Shown: positions 24,744 to 33,650 of the stretch, piece by piece
Numbering within the stretch: the stretch's first letter is position 1
Layout of the letters: every line of letters starts with the position of its first letter
Source: Massilia sp. IC2-477
GTDB taxonomy: Bacteria > Pseudomonadota > Gammaproteobacteria > Burkholderiales > Burkholderiaceae_D
Direction: 5' to 3'
Assembly (NCBI RefSeq): GCF_020707265.1
Contig: NZ_JAJFEQ010000004.1
Coordinates: forward strand, 372,001-436,000
Length of the DNA: 64,000 nt
Translations under genes and position numbers: made by a program
The notes under the pieces: generated by a model
What the model saw: only the letters and a program-made list of their open reading frames with translations
The model's database searches: none
Told to the model about the DNA's origin: nothing

Positions 24744-25892
24744 TTACTTCAACTCATCCGACAGCAGCTTCAGGATCTTCGCCCCGGTCTCGCCGGTCTC
24801 CGACTTCCCGTCATTGGTCTGCACGGTCACCTGGCTGGTCGACGCGCCCTGCTCCGCCTTGACGAGCACGCGGTAGCGCTGGGCTTCCTTGGCCTTGTCC
24901 TCGGCGCTGCCGAAGGTGAACAGCTTCTTGAGGAAGCCTTCCTTGTTGGCCGCATCCGGATCGACATAGCGGACGAAGTACACGCCCTGCACGCGGTCGC
25001 GGTCTTCGACGGTGAAGCCGACGCGGTCCAGCGCCAGGCCGACGCGGCGCCAGGCGCGGTCGAAGCCTTCGTTCAGTTCCACGGCATTGCCCACCAGCGT
25101 GGCCTGTTGCGGCGCCACCGGCGCATTCGCAACCATGGTCTCGGCCTGTTTGGTTTCCTTCACGCCGGTCAGCTGCGCCACCAGGCGGCCCAGGAACTGC
25201 GACTCCAGGCCCGGGTCGTTCGGACGCACGGTCCAGATCGTGGTTTCCTTCTGTGCACCCTGCAGCACTTCTTCGGCGCCGCGGTGGCTGATGTAGACCT
25301 CGGTCGAGCCGTCCGGCAGGCGCTCGAGGCGGGTGCGGAACTTGTCGCGCTCGCCGGTCGAGTAGGCGCGGTCGAACACCTTGCCCAGGGCGTTGCGGAT
25401 GAAGTCCTGCGGGATCTTCGAGCGGTTCTCGACCCAGTTGGTTTCCATGGTGCCGGTCGTGACCGACTCAGTCTCGATGGCGAAGCCCTGGTTTTCCCAG
25501 AACTGGCGCAGCTGCGGCCACAGTTGTTCCGGGGTCTGCTTGACCACCAGCCAGCGCTGGTCGCCGTTGCGCTGCACGCTCACCGCCTCGGTCGAGACCG
25601 GGCCGATGGCTTCCGTCGAACCCGCCACCGGCGCCACGCCGGGCTGGCCGGCGCGCTGCTGCTGGAAGCCCGACGCGGTGGCCACGCCCTTGCCGTCCGG
25701 GACGGCGTAGCGGTTGTCGCGCTGCAGCGCGGTCAGGTCCGGCGGGACTTCGAGGTTGGCAGCCCGCTTGGCGCCCCGGTAGTCGACTTTGTCCGATTCG
25801 AAGATGGTGGTGCAGGCCGAGAGGCTCAGCGCGATGGCGGTAAGCGTCAGCACGCGCGCGGCGGCAGGAGTCGTGTTAGTGCGGTTAGTCAT
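24744..25892 (-). CDS. bamC: outer membrane assembly lipoprotein BamC
   Basis: This lipoprotein of about 382 residues has lipobox LSAC (Cys27) and the conserved N-terminal BamC segment YRGAKRAANLEVPPDLT, which in E. coli contacts BamD. Two helix-grip domains follow (QRWLVVKQTPEQLWPQLRQFWENQGFAIE and later VELNEGFDRAWRRVGLALDRVGFTVEDRDR). BamC is part of the BAM complex inserting beta-barrel proteins in the outer membrane. The ATG at 25892 was chosen so that the signal peptide is N-terminal; an upstream in-frame start would put 26 residues before it. It lies 40 bp after dapA, the usual dapA-bamC (nlpB) order. Confidence 0.93.
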   Translation of the reverse strand: MTNRTNTTPAAARVLTLTAIALSLSACTTIFESDKVDYRGAKRAANLEVPPDLTALQRDNRYAVPDGKGVATASGFQQQRAGQPGVAPVAGSTEAIGPVSTEAVSVQRNGDQRWLVVKQTPEQLWPQLRQFWENQGFAIETESVTTGTMETNWVENRSKIPQDFIRNALGKVFDRAYSTGERDKFRTRLERLPDGSTEVYISHRGAEEVLQGAQKETTIWTVRPNDPGLESQFLGRLVAQLTGVKETKQAETMVANAPVAPQQATLVGNAVELNEGFDRAWRRVGLALDRVGFTVEDRDRVQGVYFVRYVDPDAANKEGFLKKLFTFGSAEDKAKEAQRYRVLVKAEQGASTSQVTVQTNDGKSETGETGAKILKLLSDELK

Positions 25893-25932
25893 GGCTTTCG
25901 ATATCAGGTACTGGAAACCGGAACCCGCGGGT

Positions 25933-26814
25933 TCAGGCAGTGAGAAGGCCCGCCTGGGCCAGTGCGCCACGCACGGTATCGTGGTACGAAGAAGAGAGCG
26001 GCGCCAGCGGCAGGCGCAGGCCGAACGGGATCTTGCCCATTTCGCCCAGGGCCCACTTGACCGGAACCGGGTTCGGTTCGACGAACAGCTTGGCGTGCAG
26101 GTCGAGCACGCGGTTGTTGATCTCGACCGCGCGCGCCACCTCGCCGGCCATCGCGGCCACGCACAGTTCGTGCATCGCGCGCGGGGCCACGTTGGCGGTC
26201 ACCGAGATGTTACCGGCGGCGCCGCAGAACATCAGGGCCATCGCGGTCGGATCGTCGCCCGAGTACACCGCGAAGGATTTATCCACCATGCGCAGCAGCT
26301 CGATGCCGCGGCCGATGTTGCCGGTGGCGTCCTTGATGCCGACGATGTTGTCGATCGGCGCCAGGCGCGCGACGGTCTCGTTGCTCATGTCGGCAACGGT
26401 ACGGCCCGGGACGTTGTACAGGATGACCGGCAGGTCGACCGCTTCCGCGATCGCCTTGAAGTGGCGGTACATGCCTTCCTGAGTCGGGCGGTTGTAGTAC
26501 GGGACCACCTGCAGCGTGGCGTCGGCGCCGACCTGCTTGGCGTGGGTGGTCAGGGCGATGGCTTCAAGGGTCGAGTTGCCGCCGGCGCCGGCGATCACCG
26601 GGATGCGGCCGCGAGCGTGTTCCACCGCGATCTTGATCAGTTCGGCGTGCTCCTCGGGGGAGACAGTGGCCGATTCGCCGGTGGTGCCGACGATCACGAT
26701 GCCGTCGGTGCCTTCCGCGATGTGCCAGTCGATCAGCTTGCGCAAGGAATCGCGGTCAAGACTGCCGTCCTCGAACATCGGGGTGACGATTGCTACGATG
26801 CTGCCCTTAATCAT
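25933..26814 (-). CDS. dapA: 4-hydroxy-tetrahydrodipicolinate synthase
   Basis: This 293-residue class I aldolase condenses pyruvate with aspartate semialdehyde, the first committed step to diaminopimelate and lysine. The key residues have exactly E. coli positions: Thr44-Thr45 in GTTGES, Tyr133 in ILYNVPGRT, Arg138, and the Schiff-base Lys161 in GIKDATGN. Length and register are therefore fully conserved. bamC follows 40 bp downstream. A methyltransferase gene ends 57 bp upstream on the same strand. Confidence 0.97.
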   Translation of the reverse strand: MIKGSIVAIVTPMFEDGSLDRDSLRKLIDWHIAEGTDGIVIVGTTGESATVSPEEHAELIKIAVEHARGRIPVIAGAGGNSTLEAIALTTHAKQVGADATLQVVPYYNRPTQEGMYRHFKAIAEAVDLPVILYNVPGRTVADMSNETVARLAPIDNIVGIKDATGNIGRGIELLRMVDKSFAVYSGDDPTAMALMFCGAAGNISVTANVAPRAMHELCVAAMAGEVARAVEINNRVLDLHAKLFVEPNPVPVKWALGEMGKIPFGLRLPLAPLSSSYHDTVRGALAQAGLLTA

Positions 26815-26871
26815 ATGCGTTGGCCGTGCCGGAAAGTAAATAAAAGTCTGATTGTAGCGGATCGCCCGCCA

Positions 26872-27447
26872 CTATGGTTCATTCGCGACCACATTATGGT
26901 CGAGCTTTGCCTCGGTTTTGGCAAAGGCCGGGCCAGCCGCGCACAGGCGCTGTACCTGTGCCGGATGCGGGCGGTCGACATGGCCGTCTTCATAGGCCAG
27001 CACCTGCAGCCCGCCCTCGCGTGCCAGGCCGAGCAATTCCCCAGGCGCCAGCAGGAAGTTTGGATTCGATGGCTTACCGTAGATCTGGTTCCCCTGCGCA
27101 AAGGTCTCGTAGACCAGGATCCCGTCCGGGCGCAGGCTGGCGGCCAGCTGCGCGAACAGCGGGCGGTGCAGGTAATTGGTGACCACGATCAGCGAGAAGC
27201 GCCCCGCTTCGAAGGGCCAGACGGCACCCTCGGCTTCCAGGTCGTGCTGCAGCGTGGCGACCTTCGGACCGGCCAGCGCGGCCAAGAACTCGGCATTGCG
27301 GTCGAGCGCGGTCACCTGCAGGCCGCGCGCCGCCAGGTAGCGCGTGTGGCGGCCACTGCCGCAGGCCAGGTCAAGCGCCTCGCCGGCTGTCGCCAGAGGC
27401 GCAAAGCGCGCGACCCAGGGCGAGACCGGCAGGTTCATCATGTTCAT
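26872..27447 (-). CDS. class I SAM-dependent methyltransferase
   Basis: This 191-residue methyltransferase has motif I ALDLACGSGRHTRYLAARG (SAM binding), then VTALDRNAEFL (motif II acidic residue) and FSLIVVTNYLHRPLF. The order and size resemble TehB-like small-molecule methyltransferases. Its substrate is unknown. It starts 6 bp after the site-2 protease gene and is 57 bp before dapA, so it is part of the same leftward transcription unit. Confidence 0.87.
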   Translation of the reverse strand: MNMMNLPVSPWVARFAPLATAGEALDLACGSGRHTRYLAARGLQVTALDRNAEFLAALAGPKVATLQHDLEAEGAVWPFEAGRFSLIVVTNYLHRPLFAQLAASLRPDGILVYETFAQGNQIYGKPSNPNFLLAPGELLGLAREGGLQVLAYEDGHVDRPHPAQVQRLCAAGPAFAKTEAKLDHNVVANEP

Positions 27448-27453
27448 GGCGGA

Positions 27454-28113
27454 TCAGCCGAACAGGAACTGCAAGGGCAGCGACAGCACCAGCAAGAGCT
27501 GCAGCGCGATGTTCTGCAGGCCAATGATCCACCAATCGAGCAGGCGCAGGAACACCAATGCCAGCACGATGATGAAGCCATAGCGCTCGAGCTGCGAGAA
27601 GCGGTAGGCCAGCGGACGCGGCAGCGCGCTGGTCAGGATCCGCCCGCCGTCGAGCGGCAGGATCGGAATCAGGTTGAAGGCGAACATCAGCAGGTTGACC
27701 TTGACGCCGGCCACCGCCACCTCGTGCAGGAAGCCGTCGTTGCCGGAGAAGTTGGCCACCAGGGTCGCCAGCACCAGCCAGCCGAAGCCCATCACGAGAT
27801 TGGCGGCCGGACCCGCGAACGCCACCAGGGCCGAGTGCAGGCGCGGATTGCGCAGCGCGCCGAAGTCCACCGGCACCGGCTTGGCATAGCCGAAAGTGAA
27901 CGCGCCCTGGGTGCCGAAATACAGCAGCAGCGGCATGGCGACGGTGCCGAAGGGGTCGATGTGCTTGAACGGATCCAGCGTCATGCGGCCCGCGACAAAG
28001 GCGGTGGCATCGCCGTATCGCTTGGCTGCGAAGGCGTGGGCGGCTTCGTGCAAGGTGATTGCGAAGATCAGGGGTAGTGCATAGACCGTAACGGCCCGAA
28101 TCATTTCATCCAT
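27454..28113 (-). CDS. site-2 protease family (M50) membrane metallopeptidase
   Basis: This 219-residue membrane protein has the zinc motif HEAAH (in ITLHEAAHAFAAKRYGD, first helix) and the second site NLIPILPLDGGRIL near the C-terminus, whose Asp is the third ligand. Five or six hydrophobic segments are seen. M50 proteases cut transmembrane segments of regulators such as anti-sigma factors. This compact form without a PDZ domain is widespread next to dapA or trpS in betaproteobacteria. It starts 78 bp after the YciO-type gene. Confidence 0.9.
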   Translation of the reverse strand: MDEMIRAVTVYALPLIFAITLHEAAHAFAAKRYGDATAFVAGRMTLDPFKHIDPFGTVAMPLLLYFGTQGAFTFGYAKPVPVDFGALRNPRLHSALVAFAGPAANLVMGFGWLVLATLVANFSGNDGFLHEVAVAGVKVNLLMFAFNLIPILPLDGGRILTSALPRPLAYRFSQLERYGFIIVLALVFLRLLDWWIIGLQNIALQLLLVLSLPLQFLFG

Positions 28114-28191
28114 GACAGGATTCTATCAGAGGCGGGGAGCCCGGCCATTAGGGGATGCTGAAGGCCCCCGCCGGGTTCGTGAATGGACGGT

Positions 28192-28815
28192 TTACAGGCC
28201 GAATGCGGCGGGGTCGCCCCTGCCCTCGCGCACCAGTTCCGGCGCCGGGCCGGTCAGGTCGATGACGGTGGTCGCTTCCAGGGTGCCGGCGCCGCCGTCG
28301 ATCACCAGCTCGATCTGCTTGCCGAGGCGCTCGATCACTTCGTCCGGATCGGACAGCATGTGGTCGTCGCCCGGCAGCTGCAGCGTGGTGCCGATCAGCG
28401 GCTCGCCCAGTTCTTCGAGCAGCGCCAGGAGGATCTGGTTCTCGGGGACGCGCACGCCGATGGTCTTGCGCGACGGGTGCGACAGGCGGCGCGGGACTTC
28501 GCGCGTCGCTTCCAGGATGACGGTGTAGGGCCCCGGCATGGTCGCCTTGAGCAGGCGGTACTGGGTGTTGTCGACGCGCGCGAAGTGCGCGATCTCGGAC
28601 AGGTCGCGCACCAGCAGCGTCAGGTGGTGCTTGTCGTCGACGCCGCGGATGCGGCGCAGCTTCTCGACCGCGTTCTTGTCGTCGAGCCGGCACACCAGCG
28701 CATAGGCCGAGTCGGTGGGCGCGGCGACGATCCCGCCCGAGCTGATGATCTGCGCAGCCTGCTTCACGAGGCGCGGCTGCGGGTTCTCGGGGTGGATCTG
28801 GAAATGTTGGGCCAT
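28192..28815 (-). CDS. YrdC/Sua5-superfamily protein, YciO type
   Basis: This 207-residue protein has the YrdC fold blocks GGIVAAPTDSAYALVC, KLRRIRGVDDKHHLTLLV and GPYTVILEAT-VPRRLSHPSRKTIGVRVPEN. The K-R-x-S/T-N pattern of canonical threonylcarbamoyl-AMP synthases is altered, as in YciO. Family members make threonylcarbamoyl-AMP for tRNA t6A; YciO-type proteins are thought to be weak or different in activity. It lies between htpX (18 bp upstream) and the M50 protease. Confidence 0.85.
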   Translation of the reverse strand: MAQHFQIHPENPQPRLVKQAAQIISSGGIVAAPTDSAYALVCRLDDKNAVEKLRRIRGVDDKHHLTLLVRDLSEIAHFARVDNTQYRLLKATMPGPYTVILEATREVPRRLSHPSRKTIGVRVPENQILLALLEELGEPLIGTTLQLPGDDHMLSDPDEVIERLGKQIELVIDGGAGTLEATTVIDLTGPAPELVREGRGDPAAFGL

Positions 28816-28833
28816 CGGTGGTCTTTCTTCTTG

Positions 28834-29709
28834 TTAGCGAAGCGCCTGCAGCGCGGCGATGCGCTGCTCCATCGGCGGGTGGGTCGAGAACAGGGCGCCC
28901 CAGCCGCCGCCGCTGCCCGAGATGCCGGACGCGGCCATCGACGAGGGCAGCGCGCCGGGCGCCAGGCCGCCGAGGCGGGCCAGCGCATGCTGCATCGGCA
29001 CCGAAGAGCCGATCAGCTTGGCGGAGCCGGCGTCGGCGCGGAATTCGCGCTTGCGCGAGAACCAGGCCACGATGATCGAGGCCAGGATGCCGAACACGAT
29101 TTCGCACACGAACACGGTCACCATGTAGCCGATGCCGGGACCGCGGTCCTCGCTGCGGAAGATCAGCTTATCGACAAAGAAGCCGACCACGCGCGCCAGG
29201 AACACGACAAAGGTGTTCACCACGCCCTGGATCAGGGTCAGCGTGATCATGTCGCCGTTCGCGATGTGCGCCACTTCGTGGCCGAGCACGGCCTCGACCT
29301 CGTCCTGGTTCATGTTGGCCAGCAGCCCCGTGGACACCGCCACCAGGGCCGAATTCTTGAAGGCGCCGGTGGCGAAGGCGTTCGGCTCGCCCTCGTAGAC
29401 CGCGACTTCCGGCATGCCGATGCCGGCGCGCTCGCTGAGGCGGCGCACGGTATCGACCAGCCATTGTTCGGTGCCGTTGGCGGGACGTTCGATGACGCGC
29501 GCGCCGGTCGACCACTTGGCCATCGGTTTGCTCATCAGGAGCGAGATGATCGAACCGGTGAAGCCGACCACCAGCGAGAACACGGCGAGTGCGCCGACGT
29601 TGATCCCCTGCCCCGTCACGGCGCGGCCCACCCCGAGCAGGTTGAGCACGAGCGACACCACCAGCACGACGGCGAGGTTGGTGGCGAGGAACAGAACGAT
29701 GCGTTTCAT
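28834..29709 (-). CDS. htpX: membrane zinc protease HtpX
   Basis: This 291-residue M48 protease has two N-terminal helices, a cytoplasmic catalytic domain with [12 protein letters not shown] (HExxH), two further helices, and [16 protein letters not shown], whose Glu is the third zinc ligand. The C-terminal [12 protein letters not shown] motif is present. HtpX works with FtsH in quality control of inner-membrane proteins. It is flanked upstream by a 51-bp repeat and downstream by the YciO-type gene 18 bp away. Confidence 0.96.
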   Translation of the reverse strand: MKRIVLFLATNLAVVLVVSLVLNLLGVGRAVTGQGINVGALAVFSLVVGFTGSIISLLMSKPMAKWSTGARVIERPANGTEQWLVDTVRRLSERAGIGMPEVAVYEGEPNAFATGAFKNSALVAVSTGLLANMNQDEVEAVLGHEVAHIANGDMITLTLIQGVVNTFVVFLARVVGFFVDKLIFRSEDRGPGIGYMVTVFVCEIVFGILASIIVAWFSRKREFRADAGSAKLIGSSVPMQHALARLGGLAPGALPSSMAASGISGSGGGWGALFSTHPPMEQRIAALQALR

Positions 29710-29776
29710 GGACGGGCCTCCTGGCAGCTTGAAGATGTCAGGCTGCCAAGATTGGGCTGTTCAGCAGGATTTTCAA

Positions 29777-29827
29777 GTAGGGTGGGCGGATTCCGCCCAC
29801 GCGGTCAACGGTCGCCGCCCACCCTAC
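29777..29827. repeat. inverted repeat of the GTAGGGTGGGCGG family
   Basis: GTAGGGTGGGCGG (29777-29789) and CCGCCCACCCTAC (29815-29827) are perfect 13-bp inverted ends of a 51-bp element, with the sequence CCCACGCGGTCAACG between them. It touches the stop codon of the PHP gene and sits before htpX. An enlarged relative is at 36593-36744. Confidence 0.8.
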
Positions 29828-30658
29828 CTAGAACCAGTCGTGCCAGACCGGCGTCAGGCCGGCCGGCAGCGGCGGCAGCTCGGCGAACTCGACGCGCGAC
29901 TCGCCCGGCGCGTGGAAGTCGGTCCCGCGCGAGGCCAGGAAGCCGTAGCGCCGCGCCAGCTCGGCATAAGTCTGGTACTGGTCCGGCGTATGGCTGCCGG
30001 TGACGACTTCGATGGTATTGCCGCCCAGCTGGCGGAACTCGTCGAACAGCGCGCCTTCGGCCGTGTCGCTGAAGGGGTAACGTCCCGGATGGGCGATGAC
30101 CGGAATGCCGCCGGCGCCCTTGATCCAGCCGACCGCCTGGGCCAGGGTCGCCCAGCGGTGCGGCACATAGCCCGGCTTGCCTTCGGTCAGGTATTTACGG
30201 AAGACTTCCGAGGTCGAGCCGCAGGCGCTGATCTCCACCAGGTAGCGGGCGAAGTGGGTGCGCGAGATCAGGTCCGGGTTGCCGACGTAGCGCAGCGCGC
30301 CTTCGTAGGCCCCTGGAATGCCGGCATCGGCCAGCTGGGCCGCGATTTCCTTGGCACGTGCCTGGCGCCCGTTGCGGGTGGCGGCCAGGCCCTCGATCAA
30401 GTCCCGGTTGTCCTCGTCGACCTGCAGGCCGACGATGTGCACGGTCTCGTTCGCCCAGGTGACCGAGATCTCGACCCCGGCCACGAAACGCATGCCGAGC
30501 TCGCCCGCCGCCTTGCGTGCGGCCTTGATGCCGCCGATTTCGTCGTGGTCGGTCAGCGCCCAGACGTCGACCCCGCTCTGGCGGGCATAGGCCGCGACGG
30601 CCTCGGGAGCGAGCACGCCGTCGGAGACGTTGGAATGGCAGTGAAGATCGACTTTCAT
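29828..30658 (-). CDS. PHP-domain phosphoesterase (RNase AM/YciV, nucleoside 3',5'-bisphosphatase type)
   Basis: This 276-residue PHP protein opens with KVDLHCHSNVSDG (metal site HxH), then ALTDHDEIGG and VAGVEIS, IAHPGRYPF and ASRGTDFHAPGE near the end, all metal ligands of the family. E. coli YciV (RNase AM) removes nucleotides from the 5' end of RNA and hydrolyses 3',5'-bisphosphates such as pAp. The start at 30658 places the first metal motif at residue 5, as usual; an upstream in-frame start would add 11 residues. It is the first gene of the leftward run toward dapA. Confidence 0.9.
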   Translation of the reverse strand: MKVDLHCHSNVSDGVLAPEAVAAYARQSGVDVWALTDHDEIGGIKAARKAAGELGMRFVAGVEISVTWANETVHIVGLQVDEDNRDLIEGLAATRNGRQARAKEIAAQLADAGIPGAYEGALRYVGNPDLISRTHFARYLVEISACGSTSEVFRKYLTEGKPGYVPHRWATLAQAVGWIKGAGGIPVIAHPGRYPFSDTAEGALFDEFRQLGGNTIEVVTGSHTPDQYQTYAELARRYGFLASRGTDFHAPGESRVEFAELPPLPAGLTPVWHDWF

Positions 30659-30742
30659 GTCACGGCAAAGACAATGGCTCTGGAGCGGCACATTGTACGC
30701 GCCAATCGGCCTGCCGTGCTGCCGGGAATAAGCTCTTTGCCC

Positions 30743-31294
30743 TCAGTTGGACTGCAGCATCGAGCGCACCGTGCCCTCTTTGGCCAGCACGTAGTCGTGG
30801 CCGGCGAGCACCAGGTTGGTGGTCGGCTGGATGACCTTGATGTTCACGAACACGGCTTCGCGGGTTTCGGCGTAGGAACCAACGACGACGGCCTGGGCGT
30901 TGTGGCTGTGGGCGACGTCGCCGATCTCGCGGGTGAGCATCAGTTCGCCCTGGTTCCGCTTGAGGTAGACGCTGTTGCGAAGCTTCATTTCCAGCATCTT
31001 CATGCCGCCCTGCGCCAGGCGGGTCGACAGTTGCTCGGACACGAGGCGGCCCAGCATCGAGGTCTGCTCAAGGGCGTCGATGTTGACGATGGTCGCCATG
31101 ATCAGGGGCTTCTCGTCGCCCAGCTTGCCGCGCAGCTGCAGCGCCAGCGCATCGGCGGCGCGGTAGTTGGCGGCAACGAAGGCGTTGGCCGAGACCGAGG
31201 TGTAATTGGTGTCTTCCTGCGGCTGGCTCGAGCAGGCGCCCAGCAGCAGCGGCAGGGCCAGGACGGCGGCGCGAAGGATCGTGGAACGCATCAT
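30743..31294 (-). CDS. FlgO-domain outer-membrane lipoprotein
   Basis: This 183-residue protein has a lipoprotein signal (lipobox LGAC, Cys21). The mature domain reads IMATIVNIDALEQTSMLGRLVSEQLSTRL, NSVYLKRNQGELMLTREIGDVA and AQAVVVGSYA, the FlgO pattern known from Vibrio, where FlgO and FlgP support the flagellar outer-membrane ring. Two adjacent ATGs (31294, 31291) are possible starts. It begins 4 bp after the stop of another lipoprotein gene, so the two form one operon. No flagellar genes are nearby. Confidence 0.78.
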   Translation of the reverse strand: MMRSTILRAAVLALPLLLGACSSQPQEDTNYTSVSANAFVAANYRAADALALQLRGKLGDEKPLIMATIVNIDALEQTSMLGRLVSEQLSTRLAQGGMKMLEMKLRNSVYLKRNQGELMLTREIGDVAHSHNAQAVVVGSYAETREAVFVNIKVIQPTTNLVLAGHDYVLAKEGTVRSMLQSN

Positions 31295-31298
31295 GGCT

Positions 31299-31970
31299 TC
31301 AGTGGTTGCGGACCGCGAAGGTCTTGGATGGCTGGAAGGCGGCGTCGTACAGGGCGCGGTCGCTGTCCGTGGTGTAGTACACCGCGGTACTGCGCGCGTA
31401 GTAGCGCGCATCGTCGGCCAGCGACAGGTTGACGATGATCTCGGTCTGCGGTGTGTCGCCGGTGGCGAACTGCGAGCGGAACCAGGCATAGGCGTCCTGG
31501 CCGGCGATCGCTGCCGTGGCCAGCCACTCGATGCTGTGGTCGATGCCGGTCAGCACCCAGGCGCCGGCCACCAGCGCGGTGCGCTCGCCGGCGAACTTGT
31601 ACTGCGGGCGCTTGGGCGAGAACGCTACCACCTGGGTGTCGAGTTCGATGCGCAGCGTGTTCGCGTCCGGCACCTTGACCACGATGTAGCCGTCATACAC
31701 CAGCGCCGTCACCAGGTGGGCGCTGACGCCCTGGGCGAACGCGCTCGACTGCTGCGACGTCACGTACAGCGGGCGGCGCGCATTCACCTTCAGCGATGGG
31801 CCGAGCTGGCTCGCCATGTGGCGCGCGATCACACCCCAGTGGGCGGCTGCCTGCAGCTTGGCCTGCTGGGTGCTGGGGAAATTGGTGGCTACCGGGGCCG
31901 GGCTGTAGGGAACGGCGCAGCCTGCCGTCAGGATGGCGCCGCAGAGCGCGAGGCCGGCTCGAAATCGCAT
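31299..31970 (-). CDS. lipoprotein of unknown function, paired with FlgO-like gene
   Basis: This 223-residue protein has a lipoprotein signal (lipobox LTAGC, Cys18). The mature part contains HWGVIARHMASQLG, a stretch RPLYVTSQQSSAFAQGVSAHLVTALVYDGYIVV and a late VNLSLADDARYYARSTAVYYT. The middle segment looks like a domain that senses or assembles at the outer membrane, but I cannot name a family. The close link to the FlgO-like gene (4 bp) suggests a shared envelope role, possibly around the flagellum. Confidence 0.7.
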   Translation of the reverse strand: MRFRAGLALCGAILTAGCAVPYSPAPVATNFPSTQQAKLQAAAHWGVIARHMASQLGPSLKVNARRPLYVTSQQSSAFAQGVSAHLVTALVYDGYIVVKVPDANTLRIELDTQVVAFSPKRPQYKFAGERTALVAGAWVLTGIDHSIEWLATAAIAGQDAYAWFRSQFATGDTPQTEIIVNLSLADDARYYARSTAVYYTTDSDRALYDAAFQPSKTFAVRNH

Positions 31971-32080
31971 GTGTGTCCTGTCAGTCTGTCTCGATGGCGC
32001 CGGATGGCGCGGGGTTCGGGATGGGACTGTAGCACAGGCGTTTCTCTGCGGCAATTCGCGTTGGGTTTGGTGAGGGCTGC

Positions 32081-32977
32081 TTACAACGCCGGCACGTCCT
32101 CTCCGGTCAGGAAGGCTTCGATCATCCTTGCCAACAACTCCGGCTGATCGTGATGCAGCATGTGCCCCGCCCCCGGCATCATGCGCGCCGTAACCTTCGC
32201 CAGGTGCTCGCGGCGGCGGTCGATTTCCGCCCGGGCCTGCTCCTTCGGCCCCATCCAGCGCCACATCTCGGTTTCTTCGGCCTCGATCCACAGCACCGGC
32301 GCCGTGATCTGGGTCCAGCAGGCCAGCACTTCGTCCGCGTGGTACAGCAGCGGCCCGGTCATCTTGTGCGCCGGGTCGCCCAGGATGCGCCACTGGCCGT
32401 CGGCGTCCAGGGCGGACCAGTGCCCGGCCAGGAAGGCCGCGCGCTCGGCGGCAAGACGCGGGTTGGTCTTCTGCAGGCGCGCCGCGACCTCTTCCAGGCT
32501 GGCGTAGCCGCGCATCTCGGGCCTGGCCTTCAGCTCGTCCAGCCACTTGGCGTAGCGGCCCGGCGCCTGCGAGGGCCGGGTCGCCGGCAGGCCGAAGCCT
32601 TCCAGGTTGATGAGTTTGGCAATGCGCTGCGGCCGGATGCCCGCGTACAGGCTGACGATGTTGCCGCCCATGCTGTGGCCGAGCAGATTGATTTTCTCAT
32701 CCGGTGCGTAATGGTCGAGCACCGCTTCCAGGTCGGCCAGGTAGTCGGGGAACCAGTAGGTGTCCGACTGCGCGCGTTCGCTCAGCCCGAAGCCGCGCCA
32801 GTCGAACGCGATCACGTGCCAATCCCCCGCGAGACAGTCGACCACGAACTGGAACGAAGCGGAGACGTCCATCCAGCCGTGCTGCATGAAGATCTTCGGG
32901 GCGCCTTCGCGGCCCCAGTGGCGCACGTGGGTACGCAGGCCGCGCACGGTGAGGAATTCGGAACGGGACGGGATCAT
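32081..32977 (-). CDS. alpha/beta hydrolase
   Basis: This 298-residue hydrolase has the oxyanion stretch [12 protein letters not shown], the nucleophile elbow [10 protein letters not shown], and a C-terminal [13 protein letters not shown] that carries the catalytic His. [15 protein letters not shown] is typical of epoxide-hydrolase/haloalkane-dehalogenase-like enzymes. The large cap with many Arg and Trp residues gives no substrate hint. It is transcribed leftward, divergent from the gamma carbonic anhydrase gene 146 bp away. Confidence 0.87.
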   Translation of the reverse strand: MIPSRSEFLTVRGLRTHVRHWGREGAPKIFMQHGWMDVSASFQFVVDCLAGDWHVIAFDWRGFGLSERAQSDTYWFPDYLADLEAVLDHYAPDEKINLLGHSMGGNIVSLYAGIRPQRIAKLINLEGFGLPATRPSQAPGRYAKWLDELKARPEMRGYASLEEVAARLQKTNPRLAAERAAFLAGHWSALDADGQWRILGDPAHKMTGPLLYHADEVLACWTQITAPVLWIEAEETEMWRWMGPKEQARAEIDRRREHLAKVTARMMPGAGHMLHHDQPELLARMIEAFLTGEDVPAL

Positions 32978-33122
32978 GGATTTTATGCCAAAAAAGTACG
33001 ACCGTTCGCATTATAGCGCCCCGCTTGATATTCCGCTCGCCAGCCCCATCTTCCACCGACCGGACGATGGCAGGCGCAGGGATTACAATAGCGGCATTCC
33101 CACGCTTCCAACGAGCACATCC

Positions 33123-33647
33123 ATGGCGATTTACCAGCTGGGCGAGCACGCCCCCGAGATCGACGCGTCAAGCTTCGTGGCCGATTCGGCAACCCTGATC
33201 GGCAAGGTCACGCTCGAGGCCAATGCCTCGGTGTGGTACGGCGCGACGCTGCGCGGCGACAACGAACGCATCACCATCGGCGAGAACAGCAATGTGCAGG
33301 AAGGCACGGTCATGCACACCGACATGGGCTTCCCGCTCACGCTGGGCAAGAACGTGACCGTCGGCCACCAGGCCATGCTGCACGGCTGCACGGTCGGCGA
33401 TGGCTCGCTGATCGGCATCCAGGCAGTCATCCTGAATGGCGCCCGGATCGGCAAGGGCTGCCTGGTGGGCGCCGGCGCCCTGGTCACCGAGGGCAAGGAG
33501 TTCCCGGACGGATCGCTGATCCTCGGTTCCCCTGCCAAGGTGGTGCGCACCCTGACGGAAGAAGACCTGCTGCGCCTGCAGGCCAGCGCCGCGAGCTATG
33601 TGGCGCGCGGCCAGATGTTCAAGGCGCAGCTCAAGAAAATCGGATAA
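33123..33647 (+). CDS. gamma-class carbonic anhydrase family protein
   Basis: This 174-residue left-handed beta-helix protein has hexapeptide repeats and zinc ligands at His65 (TVMHTD), His82 (VGHQA) and His87 (LHGC), in the spacing of gamma carbonic anhydrases (YrdA/PaaY-like). Arg44 and Asp46 in LRGDNERI match conserved residues of the trimer interface. It likely hydrates CO2 or is a relative without strong activity. The ATG at 33123 follows a plausible leader; an open frame extends far upstream but would overlap the hydrolase promoter. It is 3 bp before hslO. Confidence 0.88.
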   Translation: MAIYQLGEHAPEIDASSFVADSATLIGKVTLEANASVWYGATLRGDNERITIGENSNVQEGTVMHTDMGFPLTLGKNVTVGHQAMLHGCTVGDGSLIGIQAVILNGARIGKGCLVGAGALVTEGKEFPDGSLILGSPAKVVRTLTEEDLLRLQASAASYVARGQMFKAQLKKIG

Positions 33648-33650
33648 AGA

